From: Massilia sp. BJB1822
GTDB lineage: Bacteria > Pseudomonadota > Gammaproteobacteria > Burkholderiales > Burkholderiaceae_D
Direction of reading: 5' to 3'
NCBI RefSeq assembly: GCF_013369485.1
Contig: NZ_JABWEB010000023.1
Span: 1-64,000 of the forward strand
Length of the DNA stretch: 64,000 nt
A program made the translations under genes and the position numbers. Below, in pieces: positions 32,557 through 42,957 of this stretch. Numbering within the stretch: the first letter of the stretch is position 1; each line of letters opens with the position of its first letter. The notes below the pieces were generated by a model. The model had not been told where the DNA came from. It did no database searches and saw only the letters and a program-made list of their open reading frames with translations.

Positions 32557-34229
32557 ATGGCGTTTCTTCGATTCTGGTGGTGGGGGCAGGTCCGGTTGGT
32601 ATGTGCGCGGCAATCCAGGCGGCGCGCCGCGGCATCGACGTGATCGTCGTGGAGGCCAAAGCCGAGGACGCTGTGGCGGATGCAAAATGCAACAGCGTAG
32701 CCTCGCGTACCTTGGAGACGCTGCGTCGATTTGGGATTGCCGAGCAGGTGCGCGCGGTCGGATTGCCAGACGACTACCCGACCGATGTGATTTATACGAC
32801 CAGCATTACCGGCCCTGAAATGACGCGTATCCCAATGCCGTCGCGGGACGAGCGCAGGCAGACGCCATTCCCTGCCGGCTCTCCCGATGAAGGCTGGCGT
32901 AGCGCCGAGCCGTATGTGCGGGTTAGCCAGCGCTATAGCAACCAAGTCCTGGCAAGGCTCATGCACGCCACGCCGGGCATCACCGTACTGTACAACACCG
33001 AAGTGTTGGGCCACGAACAGCTAGCGGATGAGGTAAAGGTGCAGATTCGCGGCGCCGACGGTAGTCAGTCCGAGCTGAGGGCGCGATACGTGATTGCCGC
33101 CGATGGTGGCCGCAGTCCCGTGCGCCATCAGTTGGGCATCAAGCTGAGTGGCGATGCTGAGCTGGGGCACATGCGTTCGAGTCTGATCCATGCACCTGGC
33201 TTACTTGCTCTTTTCAACGGGCGCCGGCCGGCGTGGATGAGCTGGGTGGTGAACCATCATGTAAAAGGCGTTGTAGTGGCCATCGATGGCAAGGATCAGT
33301 GGCTGGTCCACCGTGCTTTGCCGTCGGGTGTACGCGATTTCGCAGCGCTGGATGCAGACCAGTCGATCCGGGACGTGCTTGGCGTTGATGCCGATTTCAA
33401 GTATGAAGTGCTGCAGCATGAGGACTGGATTGGACGTCGGCTGGTGGCTGACCGCATGCGAGACCGTCGTGTCTTCCTGGCTGGTGACGCAGCCCACCTC
33501 TGGGTACCGTTTGCTGGCTATGGAATGAATGCCGGCATTGCCGATGGTGTCAGCATTGCTTGGCTTCTGAGTAACGTGCTGCAGGGCTGGGCCGATCCAG
33601 CGATGTTGGATGCCTATGAAGCTGAGCGGCAGCCAATTACCGAGCAAGTCTCGCGCTATGCCATGCAAAGCATGATGGACACGATGGAGGCGCTGGGCCG
33701 CAACACGCCGCCAGCATCACTGTCGTCTCGCTATAACCCCGCAGGCCTGGCCATTCGTCGCGTGATGGGCGGCCGGCTGCACAAGCTCAATGTGCCGCAG
33801 TTCGCGCCGGCAGGGCTGAACTTCGGCTACTACTACGACAAGTCGCCACTGATCAGCTACGACGGCACCTCACCACCGGAATACGATATGGGGAGCGTCA
33901 CGCATTCAACCGTTCCTGGATGCCGCTTGCCGCATTTTTGGATTGGGCCGGGCGTTTCCGTGTACGACAAGCTTGGACCTGTCTACACGCTGCTGCGTTT
34001 TGATCGGACCTTGGATATTGAGCCGTTGGTTGCCGCCAGCGCAGCGGCCGGTATGCCACTCGCTGTTTTGGACCTGCCGCCGCGCGATAACGATGCCCCC
34101 TTCACGCATCCCTTGCTGGTGGTGCGTGAAGATCAGCACGTTGTATGGCGAGGCGATGTGGTGCCGCAGGACCCCGGCGCGCTGGTCCATTTACTGTGTG
34201 GTCGTAGGGTTGAGGGGGGCCTCAAATGA
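32553..34229 (+). CDS. FAD-dependent aromatic hydroxylase 1
   Basis: A 558-residue group A flavin monooxygenase. The dinucleotide fold is GAGPVG (11-16), DGGRSPVRHQLGI is the DG motif, and LAGDAAHLWVPFAGYGMNAG holds Asp312 of the GD motif. It should hydroxylate a phenolic substrate using NAD(P)H and oxygen. It is coupled by ATGA overlaps to both neighbours. A second hydroxylase lies two genes on. The exact substrate is unknown. Confidence 0.9.
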   Translation: MNGVSSILVVGAGPVGMCAAIQAARRGIDVIVVEAKAEDAVADAKCNSVASRTLETLRRFGIAEQVRAVGLPDDYPTDVIYTTSITGPEMTRIPMPSRDERRQTPFPAGSPDEGWRSAEPYVRVSQRYSNQVLARLMHATPGITVLYNTEVLGHEQLADEVKVQIRGADGSQSELRARYVIAADGGRSPVRHQLGIKLSGDAELGHMRSSLIHAPGLLALFNGRRPAWMSWVVNHHVKGVVVAIDGKDQWLVHRALPSGVRDFAALDADQSIRDVLGVDADFKYEVLQHEDWIGRRLVADRMRDRRVFLAGDAAHLWVPFAGYGMNAGIADGVSIAWLLSNVLQGWADPAMLDAYEAERQPITEQVSRYAMQSMMDTMEALGRNTPPASLSSRYNPAGLAIRRVMGGRLHKLNVPQFAPAGLNFGYYYDKSPLISYDGTSPPEYDMGSVTHSTVPGCRLPHFWIGPGVSVYDKLGPVYTLLRFDRTLDIEPLVAASAAAGMPLAVLDLPPRDNDAPFTHPLLVVREDQHVVWRGDVVPQDPGALVHLLCGRRVEGGLK

Positions 34230-35212
34230 GCGGCGCCACAAGCCTGTTCGGTCATATGCGCCTGGGCTACACCTTGGTGGCATCGCATAAACTTGCTGAG
34301 TGGTATCGTTTCGCTTTGGATGGCCTCGGCCTGCATGTTGATGTGCTTTCCGATGACGTGGTGGCGCTCCGAATGGACCAGCGGCAGCGCCGCATCATCA
34401 TTCAGCGGGGCGATGATGAGGATGTGACTGCGCTAGGTTGGGAGCTCGACAACGCCGATATGCTGGAGTTGGCTCTCGCGCGCCTGCGCGCTCGTGGCAT
34501 TACCCCGCATCGCTGCGACGACGAACGCGCCGCCTTGCGCGGTGTCAAAAGCTTCTGGTCATTTGTCGGCCCCAAGGGGCTGGATATTGAGTTGTTCATC
34601 CAGCCCGAGTTAAGCGCGGCGCCGCTTAATATGCTGGCATCTGGCTTTGTGACCGGTGATGCGGGCATGGGACATGTGGCGATCACCACCCGCGAGCCAG
34701 AAGCAATGCAGGCGTTCTGGTTACAGGTGTTCGACGCTCGCATATCAGACCGTATCGAAGACAGGATTGGCGGTGTCGATCTTGAGTTTGCATTCATGCG
34801 GCTGAACCAGCGGCACCATTCCGTGGCCACCGCCGCGACCCGCGGATTGCGGATGAATCCATTGCGCACGCAGATTCACCACCTTAATTTACAGGCAGCC
34901 AGCCTGAATGACGTTACCGAGGGTTATGTGCGTTGCCGCCGCTTGGGATACGCGATTGCCAGCAGCGTCGGCCAACATCCCAATGACCGCGAACTGTCGT
35001 TTTACGTCGAAACCCCATCAGGATTTGAGATCGAGCTCGGCTGGAATCCCTTGGAGGTCCACGACGAGGCGGCATGGCACGAGGGCTACTACAGGGGCAT
35101 CAGTCTCTGGGGACATTTTCCTGAAAGCCTGACAACGTCGAAGAGAATTACGCAAGTCGGCCGGGCAATCAGCTCCCTGACGCGCCGCGAGCACGTAATG
35201 GGAGCGAAATAA
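34226..35212 (+). CDS. Type I extradiol ring-cleavage dioxygenase (BphC-like, VOC fold)
   Basis: A 328-residue two-domain vicinal-oxygen-chelate protein. The C-terminal domain has the full Fe(II) triad His150 (GHVAITT), His219 (IHHLNLQ) and Glu270 (FEIELGW). It should open a catechol-type ring next to the hydroxyls, giving the substrate for the hydrolase at the operon start. It overlaps its neighbours (ATGA and TAATG). Confidence 0.9.
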   Translation: MSGATSLFGHMRLGYTLVASHKLAEWYRFALDGLGLHVDVLSDDVVALRMDQRQRRIIIQRGDDEDVTALGWELDNADMLELALARLRARGITPHRCDDERAALRGVKSFWSFVGPKGLDIELFIQPELSAAPLNMLASGFVTGDAGMGHVAITTREPEAMQAFWLQVFDARISDRIEDRIGGVDLEFAFMRLNQRHHSVATAATRGLRMNPLRTQIHHLNLQAASLNDVTEGYVRCRRLGYAIASSVGQHPNDRELSFYVETPSGFEIELGWNPLEVHDEAAWHEGYYRGISLWGHFPESLTTSKRITQVGRAISSLTRREHVMGAK

Positions 35213-36951
35213 TGGGCTCCGCGGAAAATATCGACGTGCTTGTGGTGGGGCTGGGACCAACAGGCTTGATGCTTGCTCATCTGCTTGGCAAGCGTGGCGC
35301 GCGAGTGGTTGTGTTGGAGCGCGAGCCTCAGTTCTATGGCAACGCTCGCGCGGTGTATACCGACGATGAGTGCATGCGCATCTTCCAGGCGGCTGGCGTA
35401 GCCGGCGAACTTGAGCAGGACATGGTGCTGGACTGCCCGGCCCAATGGGTCTTGCGGGATGGTTCCGTGCTGGCGCAGTTTGTCCGCACCGACCGCCCCA
35501 ACGGCTGGTCCCTCAGCAATTTCATTTATCAACCGGCGCTGGAAAACAAACTGGAAGCGCTTTTGTCACGCTATCCAAACGTGACAGTACTGCGGGGTCG
35601 AGAGTTACTGTCTCATCGGCAGGATGCTTCCGGTGTCACCGCCAGTCATGGCGCCTGCGCCGGCACCGGCTACGGCGTTGAGCCTGGCAAACAGAAGGAT
35701 GCCCCACGCGATCTCCAAACAATACGGGCCAAGTTCATGGTGGGCTGCGATGGTGGCCGTAGCGCTGTGCGTACCCAGCTACGCATCCAACTCAGCGGGA
35801 AGAGTTTTCCCAACCCGTGGCTGGTGGTCGATGTGCGCGCGCGATCTGGAGAGGACTGCTTCCGGCATCTGCCGTACTTTAACTTCGTTTGCGATCCGGC
35901 CTGCCCAACTGTGAGCTGCCCGCAACCCGACAATCATCACCGCTTCGAATTCATGTTGGCGCCGGACCAAAGCCGCGAGTCGATGGAGGAGATGGCGACA
36001 GTGGAGCGACTACTCTCGCATCACGTCGATGTTGGCAAGATTGAAGTGCTGCGGCGACTGGTGTACACGTTCAATGCGTTGGTCGCGGAACGCTGGCGCG
36101 AAGGCCGGGTCTTCCTTGCCGGGGATGCGGCGCACATGACGCCTCAGTTCATGGGGCAAGGCATGAGCTCGGGCATACGCGACGCCTATAACTTGGCTTG
36201 GAAGCTGGATGCCGTATTGCGGCAGCAGGCCGACATGGCGCTTCTTGACACTTATGAACGAGAGCGCAAGCCACACGCCAAGGAAATGATCGACGTGTCG
36301 ATACGGATGAAGGATTTCGTTTCTGAATCTCGTCCACTGGCGGCCGCTTTGCGCAATCTCACCGTCAGGGTCTTGCTGCACACACCCGTGCTGCGTAACT
36401 ACCTTCGAGAAGGGCGTTTCAAACCACCGCCCACGTATGTCGATGGAAGCTATCTTGGCTTGCTGCGCCGCTCACGCAAAGCACCGGAGGGAAGACCCGT
36501 GCTGCAGCCGACGGTACGTAGCTATGACGGCAAGCGGCTGCTGCTGGACGAAGTATTAGGCGAAGGCTTTGCCGTACTGGGCTTCAATACCGATCCAGCA
36601 GGAGCGATGACGCTGCAGCAGCGGACCGGTTTTCTGGATGGTGGAGTTCGCTTTGTCACGGTGTACCCGCTTGGCCATCGTCCCCAGGGATATCGCAATG
36701 TCGCCCATCATGCCCCGCCGGGCGTTTGCGAGATTGAAGACATCAATGGCGACCTTGTGGCCTGGCTAAAGGCGGTCGGTGTCCGCAAAGGCGGCACGCT
36801 GCTGATTCGTCCGGATAAGTTCGTCTACGCCCATGTGCCGGCTGCAAGAGTGGCCGCCACTCTGAATGCGCTTTTCATCCAAATTGGCCGGCCATCCAGG
36901 TCGGCAGGAGATCACCATGAACAGTATGGCCGTCAACGCGCCAGCCGCTAA
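35212..36951 (+). CDS. FAD-dependent aromatic hydroxylase 2 (MhpA-like)
   Basis: A 579-residue flavin monooxygenase resembling 3-(3-hydroxyphenyl)propionate hydroxylase. It has GLGPTG (13-18), DGGRSAVRTQLRI and LAGDAAHMTPQFMGQGMSSG with Asp305, then RDAYNLAWKLDAVL. The C-terminal thioredoxin-like domain is present. Only 27-30% identity-level resemblance to hydroxylase 1 would be expected, since the two differ in length and tail; I did not compute it. The end overlaps the hydratase gene by 35 bases. Confidence 0.9.
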   Translation: MGSAENIDVLVVGLGPTGLMLAHLLGKRGARVVVLEREPQFYGNARAVYTDDECMRIFQAAGVAGELEQDMVLDCPAQWVLRDGSVLAQFVRTDRPNGWSLSNFIYQPALENKLEALLSRYPNVTVLRGRELLSHRQDASGVTASHGACAGTGYGVEPGKQKDAPRDLQTIRAKFMVGCDGGRSAVRTQLRIQLSGKSFPNPWLVVDVRARSGEDCFRHLPYFNFVCDPACPTVSCPQPDNHHRFEFMLAPDQSRESMEEMATVERLLSHHVDVGKIEVLRRLVYTFNALVAERWREGRVFLAGDAAHMTPQFMGQGMSSGIRDAYNLAWKLDAVLRQQADMALLDTYERERKPHAKEMIDVSIRMKDFVSESRPLAAALRNLTVRVLLHTPVLRNYLREGRFKPPPTYVDGSYLGLLRRSRKAPEGRPVLQPTVRSYDGKRLLLDEVLGEGFAVLGFNTDPAGAMTLQQRTGFLDGGVRFVTVYPLGHRPQGYRNVAHHAPPGVCEIEDINGDLVAWLKAVGVRKGGTLLIRPDKFVYAHVPAARVAATLNALFIQIGRPSRSAGDHHEQYGRQRASR

Positions 36952-37720
36952 CCTGGAAGCGGCAGCCAACGCGCTGCATTTGGCCCGCAGCCGGCGGGAA
37001 GCCATCTTGCCGATATCGCGCAGTTACGGCATCACTGACATCGAGAGCGCCTACGCCGTCGCGGACATCAACACGCGGCGGCGAGTGGACGCCGGCGCCC
37101 GTGTCGTCGGCATGAAAGTGGGCTTGACATCGTGCGCCGTGCAGCAACAGCTCGGTGTTGACCAGCCGGATTTCGGCGTGCTGTTCGACGACATGGAAAG
37201 ACTGAGCGGCGAGCCTATCGAAATACAGGGTTTGCTGCAACCTAAGGCTGAAGTCGAGGTCGCGTTTGTGCTGCGCAGCGATCTGTCTGGAGCCGGCCCA
37301 AGCATCGGTGAGTTCTTGGCCGCACTGGCCTATGCGATCCCTGCAATTGAAATCGTCGACAGCGCAATCTCCGACTGGAAAATCAGCTTGGCCGATACGG
37401 TTGCCGACAACGCTTCGTGCGGGCTTTACGTGCTGGGGGACCAGCCGACGCCGCTGGGCCAGATTCCGCTGGCAGAACTTGGTATGCAAATGTTCAAGAA
37501 TGGCGCGTTGGCAGCGACTGGGTGTGGCAGTGCCTGCATGGGACATCCCTTGCGGGCGGCGTACTGGCTGGCGCGCACGATGAGTGAGCGTGGCCGGCCG
37601 CTTAAAGCGGGACAAGTCATTCTGTCCGGGGCGCTGGGGCCGATGGTGCCAGTAGCTGCCGGCGACCGTATCGACGCGACGCTGGGCCCGCTGGGGCAGG
37701 TGAGCTGCCACTTCATTTAA
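36917..37720 (+). CDS. mhpD: 2-keto-4-pentenoate hydratase
   Basis: A 267-residue enzyme of the fumarylacetoacetase-like fold that adds water to 2-hydroxypenta-2,4-dienoate, giving 4-hydroxy-2-oxovalerate. Markers are [40 protein letters not shown] and [18 protein letters not shown]. The start at 36917 has CAGGAG upstream and lies inside the end of hydroxylase 2. Confidence 0.92.
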   Translation: MNSMAVNAPAANLEAAANALHLARSRREAILPISRSYGITDIESAYAVADINTRRRVDAGARVVGMKVGLTSCAVQQQLGVDQPDFGVLFDDMERLSGEPIEIQGLLQPKAEVEVAFVLRSDLSGAGPSIGEFLAALAYAIPAIEIVDSAISDWKISLADTVADNASCGLYVLGDQPTPLGQIPLAELGMQMFKNGALAATGCGSACMGHPLRAAYWLARTMSERGRPLKAGQVILSGALGPMVPVAAGDRIDATLGPLGQVSCHFI

Positions 37721-37733
37721 TGAGATGAATCGC

Positions 37734-38684
37734 ATGAGAAAACTAAAAGCTGCAATTATCGGCAGCGGCAATATCGGCACGGATTTGCTGATCAAGAGCC
37801 TGCGCCACGGAAGACGAATTGAGGTCGTTGCGATGGTTGGCATCGACCCGGCCTCGGACGGCCTCGCACGCGCTGACCGCCTTGGCGTTGCGGTGACCGC
37901 CGGTGGTGTTGAGGGCTTGCTGAGATTGCCTCAGTTCGCTGAGATTGATGTGGTCTTTGACGCCACGTCCGCCTCGGCCCACCTGCGCAACGAAGCTATG
38001 CTGAGTGCCGCCAAGCCAGGGATCCGGATGATCGACTTGACTCCTGCAGCAATCGGGCCGTACTGCGTACCCGTTGTCAATGGCGAACAGCATCTGGCGG
38101 CGCTAAACCTGAACATGGTTACCTGCGGCGGCCAAGCCACGATTCCGATGGTGGCGGCGGTCAGCCAAGTCGCAGCGGTGCATTACGCAGAAATCGTTGC
38201 CTCCATCAGCAGCAAGTCTGCCGGACCAGGAACGCGCGCCAATATCGACGAGTTCACCGAAACTACTTCCCGCGCCATCGAAGTCGTTGGCGGCGCGCGT
38301 AAGGGAAAAGCCATCATTGTGCTCAATCCCGCAGAGCCGCCATTGATTATGCGCGATACGGTTTATACGCTCAGCGCCGCAGCTGATCTTGCTGCTGTGC
38401 GGGAAGCAGTCGAACAGATGGTAGCTGCGGTTCAGTCCTATGTTCCTGGTTATCGGCTCAAGCAGGAAGTCCAGTTCGACCAGGTTGACGACTTGCGTAT
38501 TCCCGGCGTGGGCGATGGCCTGTCCGGACTGAAGACCACCATCCTGCTGGAGGTGGAAGGGGCTGCTCACTATTTGCCGGCCTACGCTGGCAATCTCGAC
38601 ATTATGACCAGCGCCGCGTTGCGCACAGCTGAACAATTGGCTGCGCGCATGATGCTGGAAGTGCCGGAGGGGAATCTGCAATGA
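37734..38684 (+). CDS. mhpF: Acetaldehyde dehydrogenase (acylating)
   Basis: A 316-residue enzyme that turns acetaldehyde into acetyl-CoA with NAD and CoA. It has [14 protein letters not shown] (NAD fold), nucleophile Cys131 ([11 protein letters not shown]) and [17 protein letters not shown]. The start at 37734 gives the family-like [15 protein letters not shown]; an ATG at 37725 adds three residues. It forms a channeling complex with the aldolase encoded next (ATGA overlap). Confidence 0.93.
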   Translation: MRKLKAAIIGSGNIGTDLLIKSLRHGRRIEVVAMVGIDPASDGLARADRLGVAVTAGGVEGLLRLPQFAEIDVVFDATSASAHLRNEAMLSAAKPGIRMIDLTPAAIGPYCVPVVNGEQHLAALNLNMVTCGGQATIPMVAAVSQVAAVHYAEIVASISSKSAGPGTRANIDEFTETTSRAIEVVGGARKGKAIIVLNPAEPPLIMRDTVYTLSAAADLAAVREAVEQMVAAVQSYVPGYRLKQEVQFDQVDDLRIPGVGDGLSGLKTTILLEVEGAAHYLPAYAGNLDIMTSAALRTAEQLAARMMLEVPEGNLQ

Positions 38685-39718
38685 ATATCGAAACGAACAA
38701 AAAAGTATACATTTCGGATGTCACGCTCCGCGATGGCAGTCACGCTATCCGGCATCAGTACAGCCTGCAGAAAACGATGCAGATCGCCTCCGCGCTCGAC
38801 CATGCCGGTGTTGATTCCATCGAGGTGGCGCACGGCGATGGCCTGCAGGGTGGCAGCTTCAACTATGGCTTTGGTGCTCACACCGACGTCGAATGGATCG
38901 AGGCCGTCGCCAGCGTGGTCAAGCGGGCCAAGATTGCCACGCTGCTGCTGCCTGGCATCGGCACTATCCACGACCTTCAAGCCGCCTATGATGCTGGTGC
39001 GCGGGTGGTACGCGTTGCCACCCACTGTACCGAAGCGGACATCTCGAAACAGCACATTGAATATGCTCGCAAGCTCGGTATGGAGGCCGTCGGATTCCTG
39101 ATGATGAGCCATATGGTCCCGCCGAAACAGTTGGCTGCGCAGGCCAAACTCATGGAACGGTACGGCGCCACATGCTGTTACGTCGTGGACTCCGGCGGGG
39201 CACTGGGCATGAGCGATGTGCGCGACCGGTTCCGTGCGTTCAAAGATGTTCTGGACCCGGCTACCCAGACCGGTATGCACGCTCATCACAACCTCAGTCT
39301 GGGTGTGGCCAACAGCATCGTCGCGGTCGAAGAAGGCTGCGACCGTGTTGACGCCAGCCTGGCCGGCATGGGCGCAGGTGCCGGCAATGCTCCTCTGGAA
39401 GTATTCATTGCCGCTGCCGAGCGTCTTGGTTGGCAGCACGGTTGCGCATTGTATGAGTTGATGGATGCTGCCGATGACATCGTTCGGCCATTGCAAGATC
39501 GTCCGGTGCGAGTTGATCGAGAGACCTTGGCGCTCGGTTACGCCGGGGTATATAGCAGCTTCCTCCGTCATAGCGAAACGGCAGCACGTAAGTATGGCCT
39601 GAAGGCAGTCGACATCCTGGTCGAACTGGGACGCCGGCGCATGGTTGGCGGGCAGGAAGATATGATTGTTGACGTCGCCTTGGACCTGTTGCGTAGCCAG
39701 CGTGGACATGCTGCATGA
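38681..39718 (+). CDS. mhpE: 4-hydroxy-2-oxovalerate aldolase
   Basis: A 345-residue DmpG-type aldolase that splits 4-hydroxy-2-oxovalerate into pyruvate and acetaldehyde. The active-site motif [14 protein letters not shown] (Arg17, Asp18, His21) and the metal-binding [14 protein letters not shown] are clear. The acetaldehyde is passed to the dehydrogenase. Overlaps both neighbours by four bases. Confidence 0.94.
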   Translation: MNIETNKKVYISDVTLRDGSHAIRHQYSLQKTMQIASALDHAGVDSIEVAHGDGLQGGSFNYGFGAHTDVEWIEAVASVVKRAKIATLLLPGIGTIHDLQAAYDAGARVVRVATHCTEADISKQHIEYARKLGMEAVGFLMMSHMVPPKQLAAQAKLMERYGATCCYVVDSGGALGMSDVRDRFRAFKDVLDPATQTGMHAHHNLSLGVANSIVAVEEGCDRVDASLAGMGAGAGNAPLEVFIAAAERLGWQHGCALYELMDAADDIVRPLQDRPVRVDRETLALGYAGVYSSFLRHSETAARKYGLKAVDILVELGRRRMVGGQEDMIVDVALDLLRSQRGHAA

Positions 39719-40842
39719 AAACGCCAAATGTTTTGCAGCCGCTGACTCGCCTAATGAATGACACCACGGCACCGGAAGTCAAGCACGGCCGTATCGATGT
39801 CCACCACCATTTATTTCCTCCCGCCTATGTTGAAGAAAACCGCCGTCGCGGCATCACCAAAGAAGCCGGGGTGCAAATTCCGACCTGGGTTCCAGAAGAC
39901 TCGTTAGGGGTGATGGATGCCAATGGTATCCAAACCGCGATCTTGTCGCTGTCGGCTCCGGGCGTGTACATGGGCAGCAGGCAGGATGCGATCACGCTGG
40001 CACGAGAATGCAATGATTATGGCGCAGCGCTTGTGCAACAGCATCCCGGCCGGTTTGGCTATTTTGCCGTACTCCCAATGCCGTTTACAGCAGAAGCTTG
40101 TGCCGAAGCGATTCGGGCATTGGAGGTACTGGGTGCTGATGGCATCGTCCTCCTCGGCAGCACCGACGGGGTCTTCCTTGGAGATCCGCGTTTCGAAGAA
40201 TTGATGGCAGAGCTTAATCGTCGCAAAGCCGTCGTGTTTGTGCATCCCAATGTACACCCTACAAGTCGTGACCTGTGGCTCGCGACGCCTGACTTTCTCC
40301 TTGAGTTTGTCTGCGATACCACCCGTGCCGCAGTCAATCTCGTGCTGCAGGGCGTGATGGAAAGGCATCCTGGAATCAAATGGATTCTGGCCCATGCTGG
40401 CGGCTTCCTGCCCTATATTGCGTGGCGCGCGTCGCTGGCAAACGCCTTGCCGCAGTTTCGTGATACAGCGCCGCAGGGCGTGCTTACCTACCTGCGGCGC
40501 TTCTACTTCGATACTGCGCTGTCGCCATCATCAATCACCATGGCGGCGCTGCAGCAATTCGTCGCACCGGAACACATCCTATTCGGGAGCGACTACCCGT
40601 ATGCGCCTGCGCCCCTGACCGCATTGCAAGTCAAGACGCTGGAAGAGGGCGATATCTGGAGCGAGGCGCAACAGCATGGCATTCAGCGCCAGCACGCACT
40701 GAGTCTGTTTCCCCGGTTTGCGCAAGCCGACGAAGACTTCAACTCAGCACCAGAGTTCAGCAAAGAAGGCCTGTTGGCGAAAGCGGCACGCCTGGCGACC
40801 GATCCGCTCGCCGAAATGGTGGAACATTTGCGGAACCGTTAG
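39715..40842 (+). CDS. ACMSD-type amidohydrolase, probable decarboxylase
   Basis: A 375-residue metal-dependent amidohydrolase of the aminocarboxymuconate-semialdehyde decarboxylase group. It has HxH (DVHHHLFPP, His30-32), [21 protein letters not shown] and FGSDYPYAP. Relatives decarboxylate aromatic or ring-opened acids. As the last enzyme of the operon (ATGA overlap), it suggests a carboxylated substrate or intermediate; which one is unknown. Confidence 0.88.
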   Translation: MKTPNVLQPLTRLMNDTTAPEVKHGRIDVHHHLFPPAYVEENRRRGITKEAGVQIPTWVPEDSLGVMDANGIQTAILSLSAPGVYMGSRQDAITLARECNDYGAALVQQHPGRFGYFAVLPMPFTAEACAEAIRALEVLGADGIVLLGSTDGVFLGDPRFEELMAELNRRKAVVFVHPNVHPTSRDLWLATPDFLLEFVCDTTRAAVNLVLQGVMERHPGIKWILAHAGGFLPYIAWRASLANALPQFRDTAPQGVLTYLRRFYFDTALSPSSITMAALQQFVAPEHILFGSDYPYAPAPLTALQVKTLEEGDIWSEAQQHGIQRQHALSLFPRFAQADEDFNSAPEFSKEGLLAKAARLATDPLAEMVEHLRNR

Positions 40843-40893
40843 CGACTGGCCGCAATAAGCAACCGTACCCTAAAACCAAAATTTGGAGACGTT

Positions 40894-41994
40894 ATGGAAA
40901 CCTGGAAAATCAAGGCGGCCACGCTGGCGGTCGTCGGTATCACGAGCAGCATATCGGTAAGCGCACTTGCAGCTGAAGCGTTCCAGCTGCGCTATAACCT
41001 TGCTGGAAGTCTGGGGGGCGAAATGTTCGCGCCCCCAGACCAGGCCGGTTGGGCCGGCGGTGTTGCCTTGACCTATTTGGATGTCAATAAGGTCACCGGC
41101 GATGATGGAAAACTGTTACGTCAGCAAGTTCCCGGTGGGGTGGTGCCGCTTCCGGCCCCAACTCCCGCCGCGCTGTACCCCAGCTACGCGGCACAGTCGG
41201 TGGAGATCATTGGCACTGGGTCGATGCCGCAATGGAATCTGGGGGTAGGGTATCTAACCCAAGATACCTATGGCGGTGGCCGGCTCGGATTTGCGCTGAA
41301 TGTTCCCTATGCAACCAAACGTCAATACTTTGATGCGCACTCCACAGCACCAGTCCTGAAGTGGAATCCTGCGGTACCAGCCGCCACTCGGGCTGCGGTG
41401 GCGGCTAGGTTCAACAGTCAGTATCAGGCCACATTGGACGGTATGGCTGATGCAGAGACAGGTGAGGTAAGCGGCATCGGTGATATTGAACTGCAGGCTG
41501 GTTGGCTGTATGTCCACGAGAAGGTGCGGGTGCTCGCTGGAGCCTCTGTTGTCCTGCCAACCGGGAAATACGACGCTGCATCCGGTCCGGATATTGGTTA
41601 TGGCAATTTCTATACCTTCCGCCCGGCCATCCAGGTAGCGTACCTGCCGACGCCAGACTTAGCGATAGCGGGGAAATTAACGCTAGGACTGAACACCAAG
41701 AATCATGACAATGACCTGCGCAGCGGTAACTGGGTGGGGTTGGAAGCTGCAGTCGGCTACAAGACACCGGTTGGCGTCATCGGTATACACGGGGTCCGCG
41801 TCCAGCAGTATCAGGACGACCGCAATAACCCCTGGGGCTCATCGCGCCTGCGCTCAACTAATGCTGGCTTGTTCTTCACGACCAAGATTCCATCCACCGA
41901 CATCGCTGTGACACTGCAATATATGGCGACCACGGACTCTCGCAATGCAAAGCATGGGGACTTCACCCAGGTACGTATGCTTAAGTTGTTCTAA
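40894..41994 (+). CDS. Outer membrane MetA/SphA-type transporter
   Basis: A 366-residue protein with a signal peptide (LAVVGITSSISVSALAAEA). It contains beta-strand-rich repeats such as GDIELQAGWLYVHEKVRVLA and ends with an aromatic strand (VRMLKLF). This matches the phenol meta-degradation pathway (MetA/SphA) family, thought to move aromatic compounds across the outer membrane. It is 51 bases after the amidohydrolase with a GGAGA ribosome site, probably the operon's last gene. Confidence 0.88.
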   Translation: METWKIKAATLAVVGITSSISVSALAAEAFQLRYNLAGSLGGEMFAPPDQAGWAGGVALTYLDVNKVTGDDGKLLRQQVPGGVVPLPAPTPAALYPSYAAQSVEIIGTGSMPQWNLGVGYLTQDTYGGGRLGFALNVPYATKRQYFDAHSTAPVLKWNPAVPAATRAAVAARFNSQYQATLDGMADAETGEVSGIGDIELQAGWLYVHEKVRVLAGASVVLPTGKYDAASGPDIGYGNFYTFRPAIQVAYLPTPDLAIAGKLTLGLNTKNHDNDLRSGNWVGLEAAVGYKTPVGVIGIHGVRVQQYQDDRNNPWGSSRLRSTNAGLFFTTKIPSTDIAVTLQYMATTDSRNAKHGDFTQVRMLKLF

Positions 41995-42081
41995 AATGTG
42001 TCGCCTCACTATCTGGCCGGAGGCCTGGGGACATCGGTATTTAAAGCAACAGTAGTACACCACCTTCTGAATAGTTGAAAT

Positions 42082-42888
42082 ATGAACGCCAGCCAATGGA
42101 TTGCTTTTGGAACCCTTTGTTGTGCCTGGCCAGGATTCGCATTGGCCATGTGTTCGCGCCCGATCAAGGTTCCCCTTGCGCCGCATGGGATGACCGTCGT
42201 CGTCAAAAACGGCAATGCGGCGGGCGTCGTTCCCGAAATGCTGGAAGTATTCGGCGATAAATATGGTTGCAAGTTCGGATTCCCTGTCGTGCCGCGCGCC
42301 CGGCTCGAAATGCTGTTTCGCACAGGAGATGCCGATATTGTGGCGATAGCGACGCGCTCGCCTGAACGCGACCTGTCCGGCACCTTTGTCCCTGTCTTCA
42401 AGTACCGCGCGGTTTTGGTGGGCCTGAAGCCGACAAACACTGCGGCACAATCGGTCGACGAGCTGATCAAGCATACGGACTTGCGCATCGGCTTGGTACG
42501 CGGCTTTGACTACGGTCCCGCTTACCGGCGACTGCTCGAACCGGACATGGCAGGGCGGGTGCAGTACGCCAACGACTTGAGCGATCTGATGCGCAGGATT
42601 CAGGCCAAAATTGCCGATGTGACGATCCTGCCGTATAGCAGCGCCTACAACACCATTGTCGAGGATGCCCGCTTGAGCGGCTTGGACGCCAAACTGGCCA
42701 TCAGCCCCCTCGAAGACTTGCCTTGGCAGGACGCAGGATTCTATGTGTCCAAGCGCACCTTGAGCCCTGCGGACCAGGCCGTTTTAATCGAGATGCTGGG
42801 TAGCGACGAGGTGGGCAAGCATTTCCTGAAGTCTTTGTCGAAGCTGATCCCGCCTGCCGTTTTGGGCCTGACGGTGAAGCGAAACTAA
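42082..42888 (+). CDS. Periplasmic solute-binding protein, family 3-like
   Basis: A 268-residue secreted protein (signal FGTLCCAWPGFALAMC) with SBP_bac_3 features (GVVPEMLEVFGDKYGCKFGF, then GDADIVAIATRSPERDLSGT and SVDELIKHTDLRIGLVRGFD). No permease or ATPase is adjacent, so it may be a sensor-like or orphan binding protein. It may be linked to aromatic sensing by position only. Confidence 0.8.
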   Translation: MNASQWIAFGTLCCAWPGFALAMCSRPIKVPLAPHGMTVVVKNGNAAGVVPEMLEVFGDKYGCKFGFPVVPRARLEMLFRTGDADIVAIATRSPERDLSGTFVPVFKYRAVLVGLKPTNTAAQSVDELIKHTDLRIGLVRGFDYGPAYRRLLEPDMAGRVQYANDLSDLMRRIQAKIADVTILPYSSAYNTIVEDARLSGLDAKLAISPLEDLPWQDAGFYVSKRTLSPADQAVLIEMLGSDEVGKHFLKSLSKLIPPAVLGLTVKRN

Positions 42889-42957
42889 GCGCGGTGGCTC
42901 CGTCCTCGTGGCAGTCCGTTAAGCGATAGGATGTGTCCGGTCATACGGGAGGCAAGA

